NCBI GenBank assembly: GCA_947487895.1
Contig: CANKYF010000001.1
Span: 124,001-188,000 of the forward strand
Direction: 5' to 3'
DNA length: 64,000 nt
DNA from: an uncultured Flavobacteriaceae bacterium
GTDB lineage: Bacteria; Bacteroidota; Bacteroidia; Flavobacteriales; Flavobacteriaceae
Part shown: in pieces, positions 9,459 to 17,966 of the stretch
Layout: each line of letters opens with the position of its first letter
Position numbering within the stretch: the stretch's first letter is position 1
Made by a program: the position numbers and the translations under genes
The notes under the pieces: model-generated
Database searches by the model: none
Seen by the model: only the letters and a program-made list of their open reading frames with translations
What the model was told of the DNA's origin: nothing

Positions 9459-9529
9459 TTTTAAATAATTTTATAGAAACAAATTTAGAATGAGACGTAT
9501 TGTAGAAATTGTAAAAATCGGACAAAGTT

Positions 9530-10342
9530 TTATCGAAACGCTTCAGAAGGAGTTACGCCATAAAAGGTTTTAAAGTTTTTGATAAAATGAGCCTGGTCAT
9601 AAAAGCCAATATCAAAATATAATTTATTCTCTTTAAGGCTTTGCTTTGAAGGTTTTGCATTTAAGATGTGTTGAAAACGTACCACATTACTAAACCTTTT
9701 AGCTGTTGTTCCAATATAAAAATTAAACACCCTACGAAGTTGTCGAGGACTCAATCCTGTATTCAATTCTTTCTCGGTATCTAAATACCCTTTCTTTTTG
9801 AAAATAAGGTTTAAAGCACTAAAGAATCGTTGGTCATATTGAAAATTTTGTTGCGTTATGATTTCAATTAACTTTTTGTTCAATTGTTTTGTAACTCTTT
9901 CAAATGATTGTGTTGGTTTAATTTCAGTAGTAATCCATTTAGAAAAGTCAGATAAGATATGTTCTAATTTTTGTGACTGATTGCTTAAAATTTTGGCATC
10001 TATACCAAACAAGACAGGAAAGGCAGAAGGTAAAAAGCGAACACCAATGTAGTTGAATGTCTTACCAATTGGGAACTCTGTGTATTTTTTACAAAAACCC
10101 ATCACAAAATTTTCAGAGGGGCTATTGTGGTTAAAAAATATGTCAATACAGCCATCTGAAACAACTCTATATATAAAAGGGTGATTGAGTTGCTTTTGTG
10201 TTTTTAATTGCCAAAAACAGTATACAAAATTCTCTATGTCTTTATCTGGCAGAGACTCTTGATAGACTATTTTTTCATTTTCAGCTTTTACAGTTGGCTG
10301 AATTGGTCTGTAATAATTTTTTATAATTTCAAATTCTTTCAC
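9530..10342 (-). CDS. AraC family transcriptional regulator
   Basis: A 270-residue regulator. The N-terminal half (about 1-150) matches the sensor-type domain of many Bacteroidota AraC proteins (ENFVYCFWQLK, YRVVSDGCIDIFFN, NYIGVRFLPSAFPVLFG). The C-terminal 100 residues form the double helix-turn-helix: LSPRQLRRVFNFYIGTTAKRF, then KLYFDIGFYDQAHFIKNFKT and YGVTPSEAFR. It is encoded upstream of the VOC gene on the same strand and divergent from the GH16 gene at 10596. It could act on either neighbour; the 21-bp palindrome in front of the GH16 gene is one possible target, though AraC sites are more often direct repeats. Confidence 0.9.
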   Translation of the reverse strand: MKEFEIIKNYYRPIQPTVKAENEKIVYQESLPDKDIENFVYCFWQLKTQKQLNHPFIYRVVSDGCIDIFFNHNSPSENFVMGFCKKYTEFPIGKTFNYIGVRFLPSAFPVLFGIDAKILSNQSQKLEHILSDFSKWITTEIKPTQSFERVTKQLNKKLIEIITQQNFQYDQRFFSALNLIFKKKGYLDTEKELNTGLSPRQLRRVFNFYIGTTAKRFSNVVRFQHILNAKPSKQSLKENKLYFDIGFYDQAHFIKNFKTFYGVTPSEAFR

Positions 10343-10548
10343 ATCATTTTAGTCTGTATTAAACATAACATTACACTATGTTCTATTGTCTGTTTTTTGT
10401 GAATATAATGAAAAATCATATTGATGATTACCAAATAAAGGCTTGATATTGGTAATTACCAACTGTAAAGTAGCAAGGACTATCTTAATTTTTTCAGTTA
10501 TGAAGAATAAAACACATATGTTATTTCATGAAACACATTTGTAATCAT

Positions 10549-10569
10549 TATTTACAAGCCTTGTAAATA
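10549..10569. promoter_or_regulatory. Perfect 9-bp palindrome upstream of GH16 gene (candidate operator)
   Basis: Two perfect 9-base arms, TATTTACAA at 10549-10557 and TTGTAAATA at 10561-10569, are separated by GCC. The right arm overlaps the likely -7 element at 10568-10575. A symmetric site in this position fits a dimeric repressor or activator controlling the GH16 gene. The regulator is not identified. Confidence 0.55.
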
Positions 10570-10575
10570 CTTTTG
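10568..10575 (+). promoter_or_regulatory. Putative -7 box of the GH16 gene
   Basis: TACTTTTG matches the Bacteroidota -7 consensus TAnnTTTG and lies 20 bases before the ATG at 10596. The nearest TTG upstream (10539-10541) gives a 26-base spacer, longer than usual. Confidence 0.4.
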
Positions 10576-10595
10576 AAGTATTAAAACTAATTATC

Positions 10596-11459
10596 ATGAA
10601 ATTTGCTACAATTATTTTGTTCGTGGTATGTGGTGTTCTACATGCTCAAAAATCTCCAACGTTTGTTCAAGGTGATAACCCTTTACCGCAAGGAAAAAAG
10701 TGGAAGTTAATTAAGAACATGTCTGATGAGTTTAAGGGAAAGAAAATAGATGAGAGTAAATGGCAAATTTCTGGTCAAGGCTGGATTGGTAGAGCTCCTG
10801 GTTTATTTTTAGCTAATAATGTGAGTGTTGCAGATGGTAACTTAAAAATTAAAACAACCAAATTACCAAAACCAGTAATAAAACGAGGAAAAACATTTAC
10901 GCATGGTGGTGGTTATGTAGGTTCTTGGAAAGGAATGACCTATGGATATTATGAATGTAGAATGAAGGCTAATAAAACGTTTATGTCTTCTACGTTTTGG
11001 TTAATTAATGAAAGAAGTAAAGAAAAAGATTGCGATAAAAGAGTCATAGAACTAGATATTCAAGAAGCTATAGGGCAGGTTACTACAGACAAGCCATTTG
11101 CTCAAAAAATGAAAAATCATATGAACTCTAACACGCATAGTAGAGGTATTAAAGAAGGGTGTGATTTTGAAAAAGGATCTCTAGGCGCTAAGCAATCATT
11201 AAATGAAAACGCTTCTGATGATTATCATATTTATGGTGTTTGGTGGAAAAATAAAGATGAGGTTTTGTTTTATTTAGATGGTAAGTTTCATTCTAAAGTA
11301 ACCCCACCAGCAGATTTTAATTTAGTAATGTACCTAAGAATGGTAGTAGAAACTTATGATTGGAATCCGGTACCTTTTGATGGTGGAATGAATGGCTCTT
11401 TAGAAGATAGAACTACAAATTATGATTGGGTACGCTCTTGGAGATTGGTTAATGATTAA
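10596..11459 (+). CDS. GH16 family beta-agarase/beta-porphyranase-like enzyme, secreted
   Basis: A 287-residue protein: signal peptide (MKFATIILFVVCGVLHAQ) followed by a single GH16 jelly roll with no extra module. The catalytic motif is intact as IELDIQEAIG, with nucleophile E152, assisting D154 and acid/base E157 (motif E-x-D-x-x-E). Other family marks are MTYGYYECRMKAN and FWLINERS before it and DDYHIYGVWWKNKDEVLFYLDG after it. The E-x-D-x-x-E form and overall layout resemble agarases and porphyranases rather than laminarinases. The gene stands apart from the first cluster with its own palindrome and promoter, and would provide the endo-acting cut for the GH117 and GH2 enzymes. Confidence 0.85.
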   Translation: MKFATIILFVVCGVLHAQKSPTFVQGDNPLPQGKKWKLIKNMSDEFKGKKIDESKWQISGQGWIGRAPGLFLANNVSVADGNLKIKTTKLPKPVIKRGKTFTHGGGYVGSWKGMTYGYYECRMKANKTFMSSTFWLINERSKEKDCDKRVIELDIQEAIGQVTTDKPFAQKMKNHMNSNTHSRGIKEGCDFEKGSLGAKQSLNENASDDYHIYGVWWKNKDEVLFYLDGKFHSKVTPPADFNLVMYLRMVVETYDWNPVPFDGGMNGSLEDRTTNYDWVRSWRLVND

Positions 11460-11564
11460 TTTTAGTTTTTAATAGACTTAAAAATGAATTCATAATAATT
11501 TACATGTATAAAAACTATTGATAATTAATAAGTTAGCTTATTAAAAGAGTCTGCTGATATTTAA

Positions 11565-11879
11565 AAGTCAAATTTGTCTGATTTGCATGACCATATCATA
11601 CAAGTTTCTTAAAATGTAGATATCTATCGTGAAATGATTTGAGGGTTAATGGACATACATCAAACTACATTGAGCAATAAAATGAACGAGATAATGAAGG
11701 TGCTCACCATAATAGCAACCATATTCATTCCATTAACATTTATGGCAGGAATTTATGGAATGAACTTTGAAAATATTCCAGAGTTAAAATATAAGCACTC
11801 TTACTTTATTTTATGGAATTTAATGGGGCTTATTTTTGTTGGAATGCTCTATTATTTTAAACGAAAAAAGGGTCTATAG
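11565..11879 (+). pseudogene. corA: C-terminal remnant of a CorA Mg2+/Co2+ transporter
   Basis: From 11649 a frame encodes the last two transmembrane helices of CorA with the ion-filter motif YGMNF (MKVLTIIATIFIPLTFMAG, then IYGMNF) and the basic C-terminus. The same frame upstream still reads as CorA helix (LHDHIIQV, then VDIYREMI and GLMDIH) but is broken by TAA and TGA codons. No N-terminal domain is present. A full CorA is well over 300 residues, so only about the last 100 codons survive. A 76-residue product starting at 11649 could in principle be made, but it would lack the cytoplasmic funnel. Confidence 0.8.
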
Positions 11880-11890
11880 TCATATAAAAT

Positions 11891-11917
11891 AAAAGGATAG
11901 ATTTACTCTATCCTTTT
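11891..11917. terminator. Bidirectional terminator hairpin
   Basis: AAAAGGATAGA and TCTATCCTTTT form a perfect 11-bp stem with a 5-base loop and T tracts on both strands. It sits between the corA remnant and the leftward small-protein gene. Confidence 0.75.
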
Positions 11918-11921
11918 TAAA

Positions 11922-12233
11922 TTATTCAACCAATTCTAGTTGAACAATTACCCAGACATAATATTCTTGACCTAAATCATCTTTTTCAGTTTCAATCCTG
12001 TAAGTGACATTGAATACTTTTCCAACAAACTTTTTATCTCTTAGATTAAAAACTTCAAGAGCCTTTTTATCTATTTTTTCAAACTCATAGGGTTCCTGTT
12101 TTTCGTTATTCTCTGTGAAATAAAATGTACCGTCTTCATCAATAAAATCAAAGGAAGCTTCAATAGTACTATTATTTATTGGGTTTTTTGCTAATGCTGC
12201 AAATAACAACAACATAACAAATGGTGTTTTCAT
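11922..12233 (-). CDS. Small exported protein, paralogue of the next gene
   Basis: A 103-residue protein with a hydrophobic N-terminus that is probably a signal peptide. I do not recognise a named family. It shares with the neighbour at 12283 the pattern DEDGTFYF, a GKVFNVTYRIETEKDD core and a closing YYVWVIVQLELVE, which suggests a small all-beta domain. The third related protein is at 14051. The two neighbouring genes are separated by a short terminator-like hairpin and look like a tandem duplication. No functional clue is visible. Confidence 0.7.
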   Translation of the reverse strand: MKTPFVMLLLFAALAKNPINNSTIEASFDFIDEDGTFYFTENNEKQEPYEFEKIDKKALEVFNLRDKKFVGKVFNVTYRIETEKDDLGQEYYVWVIVQLELVE

Positions 12234-12256
12234 TTTTTTAACTTTTAAAAGGCAAA

Positions 12257-12275
12257 GGGTAGATTAAATCTACCC
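12257..12275 (-). terminator. Terminator-like palindrome between the small paralogues
   Basis: GGGTAGATT and AATCTACCC form a perfect 9-bp stem with a one-base centre, directly after the stop of the gene at 12283. It may terminate that gene partially before the downstream paralogue. Confidence 0.5.
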
Positions 12276-12282
12276 CTTAACC

Positions 12283-12597
12283 TTACTTAACCATGTCTAA
12301 TTTAATAATAATCCAAACGTCATAGCTCTCTTCAAAATCGTCCTTTTCAGTTTCAATTCTGTAGGTAATATTGAATATTTTACCTTCATATTTTGAATCT
12401 GTTAAATCATAAGTCTTAAAGACATTTTCATCTACTTTCAAAAAAGTATAGGTTTCATTTTCATCAACAGCGTCAATAAAATAAAAAGTGCCGTCATCGT
12501 GAAAATCAAAAATTGCTTTTATAGTTTCGGTATTTTGGCTAATGTTATTATTTGAAACTAAACCAAAGAATAATACAATTACATATAGTGCTTTCAT
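12283..12597 (-). CDS. Small exported protein, paralogue of the previous gene
   Basis: About 104 residues from the ATG at 12597; an upstream start at 12639 would add 14 residues in front of the signal peptide and is less likely. The N-terminus MKALYVIVLFFGLVS looks exported. The core HDDGTFYF, GKIFNITYRIETEKDD and YDVWIIIKLDMVK is closely similar to the protein at 11922. Function unknown. It lies just downstream (on its own strand) of the structured repeat at 12804. Confidence 0.7.
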   Translation of the reverse strand: MKALYVIVLFFGLVSNNNISQNTETIKAIFDFHDDGTFYFIDAVDENETYTFLKVDENVFKTYDLTDSKYEGKIFNITYRIETEKDDFEESYDVWIIIKLDMVK

Positions 12598-12803
12598 AAT
12601 TTTAAATTTTAATAATTGAAATAATAATAAAGAGTACATTCCTTTTTTAAGAATGTAAGAGACAGTGATTATTTATTAGATATCTAATATCTAAACAAAT
12701 GATACTAAACCCTTACTGCAACCAATAATTGGGGGCGATGTATTAAATTAGAAAAAGATAAAACAATTAGATATTCCATGTAGGAATAAACTATGCGAAG
12801 GCT

Positions 12804-12882
12804 GGAAGTAAACCTAAAAGTCCAGTTTCTTAAACCATAAGAATGTTTTGAATTTGACTTCCAAAAATTCAAAACTCTGAAC
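12804..12882. repeat. Dispersed structured repeat, copy A
   Basis: A 79-base segment that aligns without gaps to 21780-21858. Identical blocks are GGAAGT at the start, CCATAAG in the middle and TTTTGAATTTGACTTCC near the end. A hairpin at 12845-12875 (GTTTTGAAT against ATTCAAAAC) is kept in both copies, with the base pair 12845-12875 being G-C here and C-G in the other copy. The rest of the 12598-13084 gap shows no gene; a minus-strand frame across the repeat matches no family I recognise. Confidence 0.7.
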
Positions 12883-13084
12883 CCAATAACATGTTTCATT
12901 ATGTTTTGTTTGTTACTTAAAACCAGGTAACAAAGACTATAGTAAATATAGTTTATTTTTTAATTCAAAGTATTATTTCAATCTTTTTTTTAAAAATATT
13001 TTCTTTTTTTTCAGGTGATAATTTATATCAAACAAAATACTTTTTTTACTAATTTAGTTAGTATGATATTTAATTTTAATCACG

Positions 13085-13918
13085 ATGAAAAATGTTTTAA
13101 TACCTATTGATTTTTCAGAAAATTCAATAAATGCCTTAAACTATGCCGAAGCATTTTTTAAGAACACGCCTATTAATTTTTATCTATTGGGCGTTTACAT
13201 TAGTATGCCTTCAAAATTAATGAGTGATGATTATAATGAGGATTGGTTGGGTAAAATGGATGATACTATTTCTGAAGACCTTAAGAATCTTGTAGAAAGA
13301 TATAGTGATTCAAGTGATTTGAAACACAATTACAAAGCTATAACCATGGCTGATTCTTTAGCTAGTGCCATGAAAAGAGCTATAAATGATAAAGAAATTG
13401 ATTTGGTTATTTCTGGCACTAAAGGAGCTTCTGGGCTAAAAGAAATTTTTATAGGTAGCAATACTCTTAAAATGATTAACCATATAGATAATTGCCCTAT
13501 ACTTGTTATTCCTAATGGTTATAAGTTTGAGGGGATACATCAAATTGTATTTTCTACAAATTATAAAAGAAGTTTCAAGTCTAATGAATTAAAACCTTTA
13601 ATACAGATAGCCGTAATGCATAATGCTTTAATAGAAGTAGTGCAATTAATCTCTGAAGATTTCTTAAGCGATACTCAGAAAAGAAATAAAACAGATTTAC
13701 AAGGTTTCTTGGAAGATTTTGAATTTGATTTTAATAAACTTGACTGGGAAGGTTCTGAGACAGAAACCATTCAAAACCATGTTGAAAATTGCAAGAGTGA
13801 ATTATTAACACTTATCAATCATAAATACAACTTCTTCAATAAATTAACTGAAGAAGATGTTATTAAGAAATCTAGTTTCCATAGTAAAATACCGCTATTG
13901 GTTTTACCTGAGTTATAG
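13085..13918 (+). CDS. Universal stress protein (two UspA domains)
   Basis: A 277-residue cytoplasmic protein. The first UspA domain (about 1-145) is well preserved: NVLIPIDFSENSINALNYAE at the start and the nucleotide-loop region SGTKGASGLKEIFIGSNT followed by CPILVIPNG. The second domain (about 152-277) is divergent and ends in SKIPLLVLPEL. Two-domain Usp proteins are common in Bacteroidota and usually respond to starvation or oxidative stress. The gene is monocistronic. The upstream gap is very AT-rich with no clear TAnnTTTG box. Confidence 0.9.
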   Translation: MKNVLIPIDFSENSINALNYAEAFFKNTPINFYLLGVYISMPSKLMSDDYNEDWLGKMDDTISEDLKNLVERYSDSSDLKHNYKAITMADSLASAMKRAINDKEIDLVISGTKGASGLKEIFIGSNTLKMINHIDNCPILVIPNGYKFEGIHQIVFSTNYKRSFKSNELKPLIQIAVMHNALIEVVQLISEDFLSDTQKRNKTDLQGFLEDFEFDFNKLDWEGSETETIQNHVENCKSELLTLINHKYNFFNKLTEEDVIKKSSFHSKIPLLVLPEL

Positions 13919-14050
13919 AAATGAAAATAATAAATTAAGGATATCAATTGAACCTCAATTCCAAAACTAAGATATTTAATTATCTGTTTAAGGTTTCAGT
14001 ATGATTTATATTTATAATGGTCAATTCTATAAAATCCATATAATAGTATT

Positions 14051-14314
14051 TTAAGCAAAATCTAATTTATCTATTTTGTATACAATGAAATCTTCATCAT
14101 CATCTTCAACTTGAAAAGAATATGTGATTTCAAAACTCTTGCCAATAAATATATTTGCTTTAAGATTAAATTTTCTATCAGCTAATTGTGATATTGCTTC
14201 AAATACAATAATCTCACCATTATCCATTATAAATTTGTAGTAACCGTCATAGTATTTAACAAAAACACCATATTCTATATTTTTAGTAGTCATAGTTTCG
14301 TTATTAGTTATCAT
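14051..14314 (-). CDS. Small protein distantly related to the 11922/12283 pair
   Basis: An 87-residue protein whose ATG overlaps the stop of the SET gene by four bases, so it is the last gene of the long leftward operon. It has no signal peptide. The pattern YYKFIMDNGEIIVFEA, then FIGKSFEITYSFQVEDDDED and YKIDKLDF resembles the core of the two small exported proteins at 11922 and 12283. I therefore place it as a cytoplasmic third member of that family. Function is unknown; translational coupling to the SET gene suggests a shared task. Confidence 0.7.
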   Translation of the reverse strand: MITNNETMTTKNIEYGVFVKYYDGYYKFIMDNGEIIVFEAISQLADRKFNLKANIFIGKSFEITYSFQVEDDDEDFIVYKIDKLDFA

Positions 14315-14910
14315 ACTTCTTTAGAAATTGGGGCAAAGTAATTTTTTAATATGGTTTCCATCTCCATTTCCCCTTTACCTATTTTTATTGCCAATTCCCA
14401 TAATTCTTCTCCCAATAGTTCTGATAAAGGTTGTTTTACTTTTGTTATCTGTTTAAAAGCTTTAATTAATTTATTATCCCAAGACTTATGATATTTCAGT
14501 AAATCATTAGGGTAAACTGTTTTTCTTCTTGTACCTTCATCTATTCCTCTAAAGGGTTTATCAATGTTTAAGTACCCATAATCATCTGTTAATTGTTCTC
14601 CAGGAAGAATGTCACGAATTGCGAGTTCAAAATTATATGCAGTAGTTAGGCAATTAGATTTAAAACTGTGGTTTACAAATCGCCCATTATCCCAGCAAAG
14701 TACTAAATTACCAAGATTGTTTTTAAAGGCATAAGTATCTAATATTTCTTTATAAATAGGTTCAAGTTTATTGATTTCATTTTGGGTAAATTCTCTATCA
14801 AGTTTATCTAGCACCCAAGTAATTGTTCCTTTAGGAATAAAATCTGTAGCTACAACTCCGTATCCTACCTCCTTGTTTATAAATTTTATTTCAGTATGAG
14901 GATGTATCAT
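14311..14910 (-). CDS. SET domain protein (putative protein-lysine methyltransferase)
   Basis: A 199-residue protein with the SET core: [16 protein letters not shown] at 15-30, the knot motif [11 protein letters not shown] at 77-87 (binds the S-adenosylmethionine side) and LTDDYGY at 107-113. The C-terminal part is charged and helical. SET proteins transfer methyl groups from S-adenosylmethionine to lysines of proteins. Its start overlaps the stop of the RimB-RimK gene by four bases and its stop overlaps the next start, so it is translationally coupled on both sides. A ribosomal or translation-factor target is plausible from context but not shown. Confidence 0.82.
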   Translation of the reverse strand: MIHPHTEIKFINKEVGYGVVATDFIPKGTITWVLDKLDREFTQNEINKLEPIYKEILDTYAFKNNLGNLVLCWDNGRFVNHSFKSNCLTTAYNFELAIRDILPGEQLTDDYGYLNIDKPFRGIDEGTRRKTVYPNDLLKYHKSWDNKLIKAFKQITKVKQPLSELLGEELWELAIKIGKGEMEMETILKNYFAPISKEV

Positions 14911-16283
14911 CTTTTAAATTTTAATTTCTTTTCAATAGCTTCAATCATAATATTGGCTATATCTAGACCTGTTGCATTTTCAATGCCCTCTAAACCAGGA
15001 GATGAATTAACTTCTAATAAAAGCGGTCCTTTATTAGAGCGAATAATATCTACTCCAGCTACAGGTAAATTTAAAATCTTAGCAGCTTTTATAGCTAACT
15101 TTCGTTCTTCTGAGGTAATTTTAATTTTAGAAGCCGAACCTCCCTGATGAATATTTGCTCTAAATTCACCCTTAGCTGCTTGACGCTGCATGGAAGCCAC
15201 TACTTTACCATTTACAACAAAGCATCTTATATCTTGACCATTCGCTTCTTTTATAAATTCTTGAACTAGTATGTTGGTTTTAACACTCTTAAATGCATTT
15301 ATAACACTTTCTGCAGCTTTATTGGTTTCAGCTAAAACAACTCCTTTTCCTTGAGTACTTTCTAATAACTTGATGATGAGAGGTGCTCCGTTTACCATCT
15401 TTATTAAATCTTTGGTGTCTAAAGGTGAATTTGCAAAACCAGTGGTAGGTATATGAATGTCATTTTTGGCAAACAATTGAGTGGCAAAAAGTTTATCTCT
15501 GGATTGTGTTATAGCTTCTGCCGAATTTAAACAATACACTCCCATAGCGTCAAATTGTCGTATCAGAGCACAGGCATAAAAAGTCATAGATGGTTTTATT
15601 CTAGGTATAATAGCATCAAAAGCATCTATCACATTTCCGCCTCTATACCTAACTTGAGGTTCGGTTGCATCAAACTTCATGTAAGCTTGCTGAACATTTA
15701 AAAATACCATGTCATGACCTCTGGCTTTACCTGCTTCTATTATGCGTTTATTACTAAATAGCTCTGGATTACTAGCTAATAAAGCAATTTTCAACCCTGT
15801 TTTTTCAGGTATAAATGGTTCATATTTTTTATCTATCTCTTCTTGTGTGAAGCTCATCTGTAAATTAATTGAAGCAGCATCAACAACATAACGTCGTGCT
15901 AAAGCTTCTCTTCCTAAGAGCATTCTAAATTCCATTGAATCTCTATTTGCTAATGTAAGCTCAATATCAAAAGTATCTTCTCCTAAAGTTAAAGCGGTTT
16001 TAATAACAAAACGTTCCTCAGAAATACCAAGAGAACTTTTCACCATTCTCTTGGCTATGATTTTAGACTCACATTTAATAGAAATACTTCGATTTTCTTG
16101 AAGCGGATTTACTTCAAATTTCACCCAATCTTCTCCTTTTTTTGAGAAAGATTTTATATTGTTGGCCTGTATTGATGATGTCTTAGCTCCAGAGTCTATT
16201 CGTGCTTTTATAGCAGGGATTCCAAATTCTTTAAAAATGCACCACTCTTCGCTACCAACGACTTTGTAATGTGTTGTATTCAA
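14907..16283 (-). CDS. rimK: RimB-like aspartic protease domain fused to RimK-type ATP-grasp ligase
   Basis: The 458-residue protein has two parts. Residues about 5-140 match the retropepsin-like RimB/ATP-dependent zinc protease family, with the active-site stretch [10 protein letters not shown] (D30) and [15 protein letters not shown]. Residues about 165-455 are a RimK ATP-grasp ligase: [39 protein letters not shown] (nucleotide loop), [18 protein letters not shown] and [15 protein letters not shown] (Mg-binding end). RimK adds glutamates to ribosomal protein S6, and separate RimB removes them in some bacteria. Having writer and eraser in one chain is notable. The gene is in an operon with DUF155 upstream and SET downstream. 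Confidence 0.88.
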   Translation of the reverse strand: MNTTHYKVVGSEEWCIFKEFGIPAIKARIDSGAKTSSIQANNIKSFSKKGEDWVKFEVNPLQENRSISIKCESKIIAKRMVKSSLGISEERFVIKTALTLGEDTFDIELTLANRDSMEFRMLLGREALARRYVVDAASINLQMSFTQEEIDKKYEPFIPEKTGLKIALLASNPELFSNKRIIEAGKARGHDMVFLNVQQAYMKFDATEPQVRYRGGNVIDAFDAIIPRIKPSMTFYACALIRQFDAMGVYCLNSAEAITQSRDKLFATQLFAKNDIHIPTTGFANSPLDTKDLIKMVNGAPLIIKLLESTQGKGVVLAETNKAAESVINAFKSVKTNILVQEFIKEANGQDIRCFVVNGKVVASMQRQAAKGEFRANIHQGGSASKIKITSEERKLAIKAAKILNLPVAGVDIIRSNKGPLLLEVNSSPGLEGIENATGLDIANIMIEAIEKKLKFKR

Positions 16284-16305
16284 TTTTATATTATGATTTT
16301 TTGAG

Positions 16306-17097
16306 TTAGTTGAACTTTAAAACGAATAGATCTATCACCTCAATAACAATTAAAATGATAATTATCCATTCTAATTTGCTGCTTTCTCTATGGAACATGA
16401 TTTCTTTAAATAAATCGAGATTTTCTTTAACGATATCTATTTGATAGTGAATCATATGATGTCTATCAATTAAATCAAACTTTTTCTTGAGTTCTATATT
16501 TAACCAATTCAGATTTTTATCATCACTTGCAACATCATGTGATTCAAAAATGTATAGATTCTCAGAAATTTTATTTTTTACGTTTAATACTTTGCCTATG
16601 TATCGTTTTAGTTTTTTACCATTTATGTTCAATTTACCTTTTTCTTCAAGAACGCTAGTATGTCTTCTTGTATCTTCTAAAATCTGTTCAGCAATGTTAT
16701 AGTAAAAATTTAGTGCCACAGATTGCGATAAATTCAACATGATGAGCCTGATTTTTTCAGAGTTTTTATTGCTTAATTTTATGCTATCAAAATCAATACT
16801 GGTCTCACTTGAATTTAATATAACATTAATACTCTCAGAAACAGGGTTTTTTATAATAGTACCTTTTAGTGCAGAGGTTATTTTTCTTTTTAATGCATCA
16901 ATCTCTATTGAAGAAAAATTAAAAAAACAGATAATACCGTATTTAAAAACATAGAAATATTTTTCATCCTCTAGATTATAAAACAATTCGTCGTTATCCG
17001 AAAATATAGGAGGTTTGTTAAAAACTGTCTTTAAAGCATTGATATTGATACTTTCAGATACCTTAAGGGCAACTGCATTTGTTTTATTTGAGTTCAT
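16306..17097 (-). CDS. RMD1/YagE (DUF155) family membrane-anchored protein
   Basis: A 263-residue protein with the DUF155 layout: N-terminal mixed domain ([20 protein letters not shown]), a long helical middle and a single C-terminal transmembrane helix ([19 protein letters not shown]). The family is related to yeast Rmd1 and mitochondrial Rmnd1, the latter linked to mitochondrial translation; bacterial function is not established. It is encoded 22 bases before the RimB-RimK gene and 2 bases after the VOC gene within the same leftward operon. The link to translation in eukaryotes fits the ribosome-modifying neighbour, but this is inference. Confidence 0.75.
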   Translation of the reverse strand: MNSNKTNAVALKVSESININALKTVFNKPPIFSDNDELFYNLEDEKYFYVFKYGIICFFNFSSIEIDALKRKITSALKGTIIKNPVSESINVILNSSETSIDFDSIKLSNKNSEKIRLIMLNLSQSVALNFYYNIAEQILEDTRRHTSVLEEKGKLNINGKKLKRYIGKVLNVKNKISENLYIFESHDVASDDKNLNWLNIELKKKFDLIDRHHMIHYQIDIVKENLDLFKEIMFHRESSKLEWIIIILIVIEVIDLFVLKFN

Positions 17098-17099
17098 GG

Positions 17100-17513
17100 C
17101 TAAGTTTCAAAAATCTCTTTTTTACTTTTAAAACTTTTGAATTCAATCATATAACCATTTGGGTCAGTTATAAAAAAAGAAAGATGTTCACCAATCTTGT
17201 TTTCCATGAAGGTTACTTCGGTTGTTACTTCCTGATCGGATTGTAAAAGTTTTTTATATAATATTCCCCATGTCTCTATACTAACAATAACTCCAAAATG
17301 AAAAGATGGTAAAATGTTATCATCTAATTTGTAGTTTTTATATTTAAAATCAAAAGAACCAGATTGGGTAAAAGTAAGTTGATTGTTGTATAAATTTACA
17401 TCAATCCATTTATCTGTATGTCTACCTAAAGGCATTCCTAAAATTTCTGAGTAAAACTTTTTTGTTTCTTTTATATCTTCACATGGAAGCGCTAAGTGAA
17501 AGTGTGATTTCAT
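17100..17513 (-). CDS. VOC superfamily dioxygenase-like protein
   Basis: 137 residues forming one VOC fold: FHLALPCEDIKETKKFYSEI at the start, LPSFHFGVIVSIETWGILYK in the middle and LSFFITDPNGYMIEFKSF at the end. The possible metal ligands H6, H93 and the Glu in YMIEFK are present. No signal peptide. It lies 12 bases after the Nudix gene and 2 bases before DUF155 in the same operon. Substrate unknown. Confidence 0.85.
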   Translation of the reverse strand: MKSHFHLALPCEDIKETKKFYSEILGMPLGRHTDKWIDVNLYNNQLTFTQSGSFDFKYKNYKLDDNILPSFHFGVIVSIETWGILYKKLLQSDQEVTTEVTFMENKIGEHLSFFITDPNGYMIEFKSFKSKKEIFET

Positions 17514-17525
17514 TGTAATTAAAAT

Positions 17526-17966
17526 TTAATTTACCTTTTTATTAAACTGTCCAAAATACAGTTTTACAACAAAGCGATCATCTTTGTCTAAATAGTCAAG
17601 CGCATCATACCAATATACCCAAGAAGCAGCTTTAAATTTGTGATCTTCTAAAATTTTTATATCATCTATCATTAAGGTAGAAACAAAGTAATGTTTCATT
17701 ATTTCAACATTATCTTTATTACTACCTTTTCTAGAAATGAAATAGGTTAATTCTTCTTTTTTTAGTTGTACACCAATTTCTTCAGAAGTTTCTCTTATAA
17801 GAGACTCGTAGTCGGTTTCCTTTTTTTTCTTTATACCTCCTGCAAGTGAGTATTTCCTTTTGTTTCCAACTTTCTCAAGAACTAACAGTTTATCATTATT
17901 AAAGGCCAACAACCTAGATTTATCCATTCTTTTCAAAATCTTGTTCTTTATTATTTTACTCTTCAT
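17526..17966 (-). CDS. Nudix hydrolase
   Basis: A 146-residue protein with a complete Nudix box beginning at the second Gly of LAGGIKKKKETDYESLIRET and continuing SEEIGV (G-x5-E-x7-RE-x2-EE-x-G-hydrophobic). The Glu residues that bind Mg2+ are all present. Such enzymes hydrolyse nucleoside diphosphates linked to another group, for example damaged nucleotides or nucleotide sugars; the substrate is not readable. Its start overlaps the end of the acidic small gene by 11 bases, pointing to translational coupling. A shorter start (M at codon 14) would remove only basic residues. Confidence 0.85.
   Translation of the reverse strand: MKSKIIKNKILKRMDKSRLLAFNNDKLLVLEKVGNKRKYSLAGGIKKKKETDYESLIRETSEEIGVQLKKEELTYFISRKGSNKDNVEIMKHYFVSTLMIDDIKILEDHKFKAASWVYWYDALDYLDKDDRFVVKLYFGQFNKKVN

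Noticed and set aside
12804-12882. Repeat A/B as integron attC sites
   Set aside because: No RYYYAAC/GTTRRRY pair is placed as in attC sites, and no integrase or cassette array is visible in the window.
12705-12899. A 64-codon minus-strand frame crossing structured repeat A
   Set aside because: It coincides with the non-coding repeat and matches no family; copy B does not preserve a clean equivalent frame.
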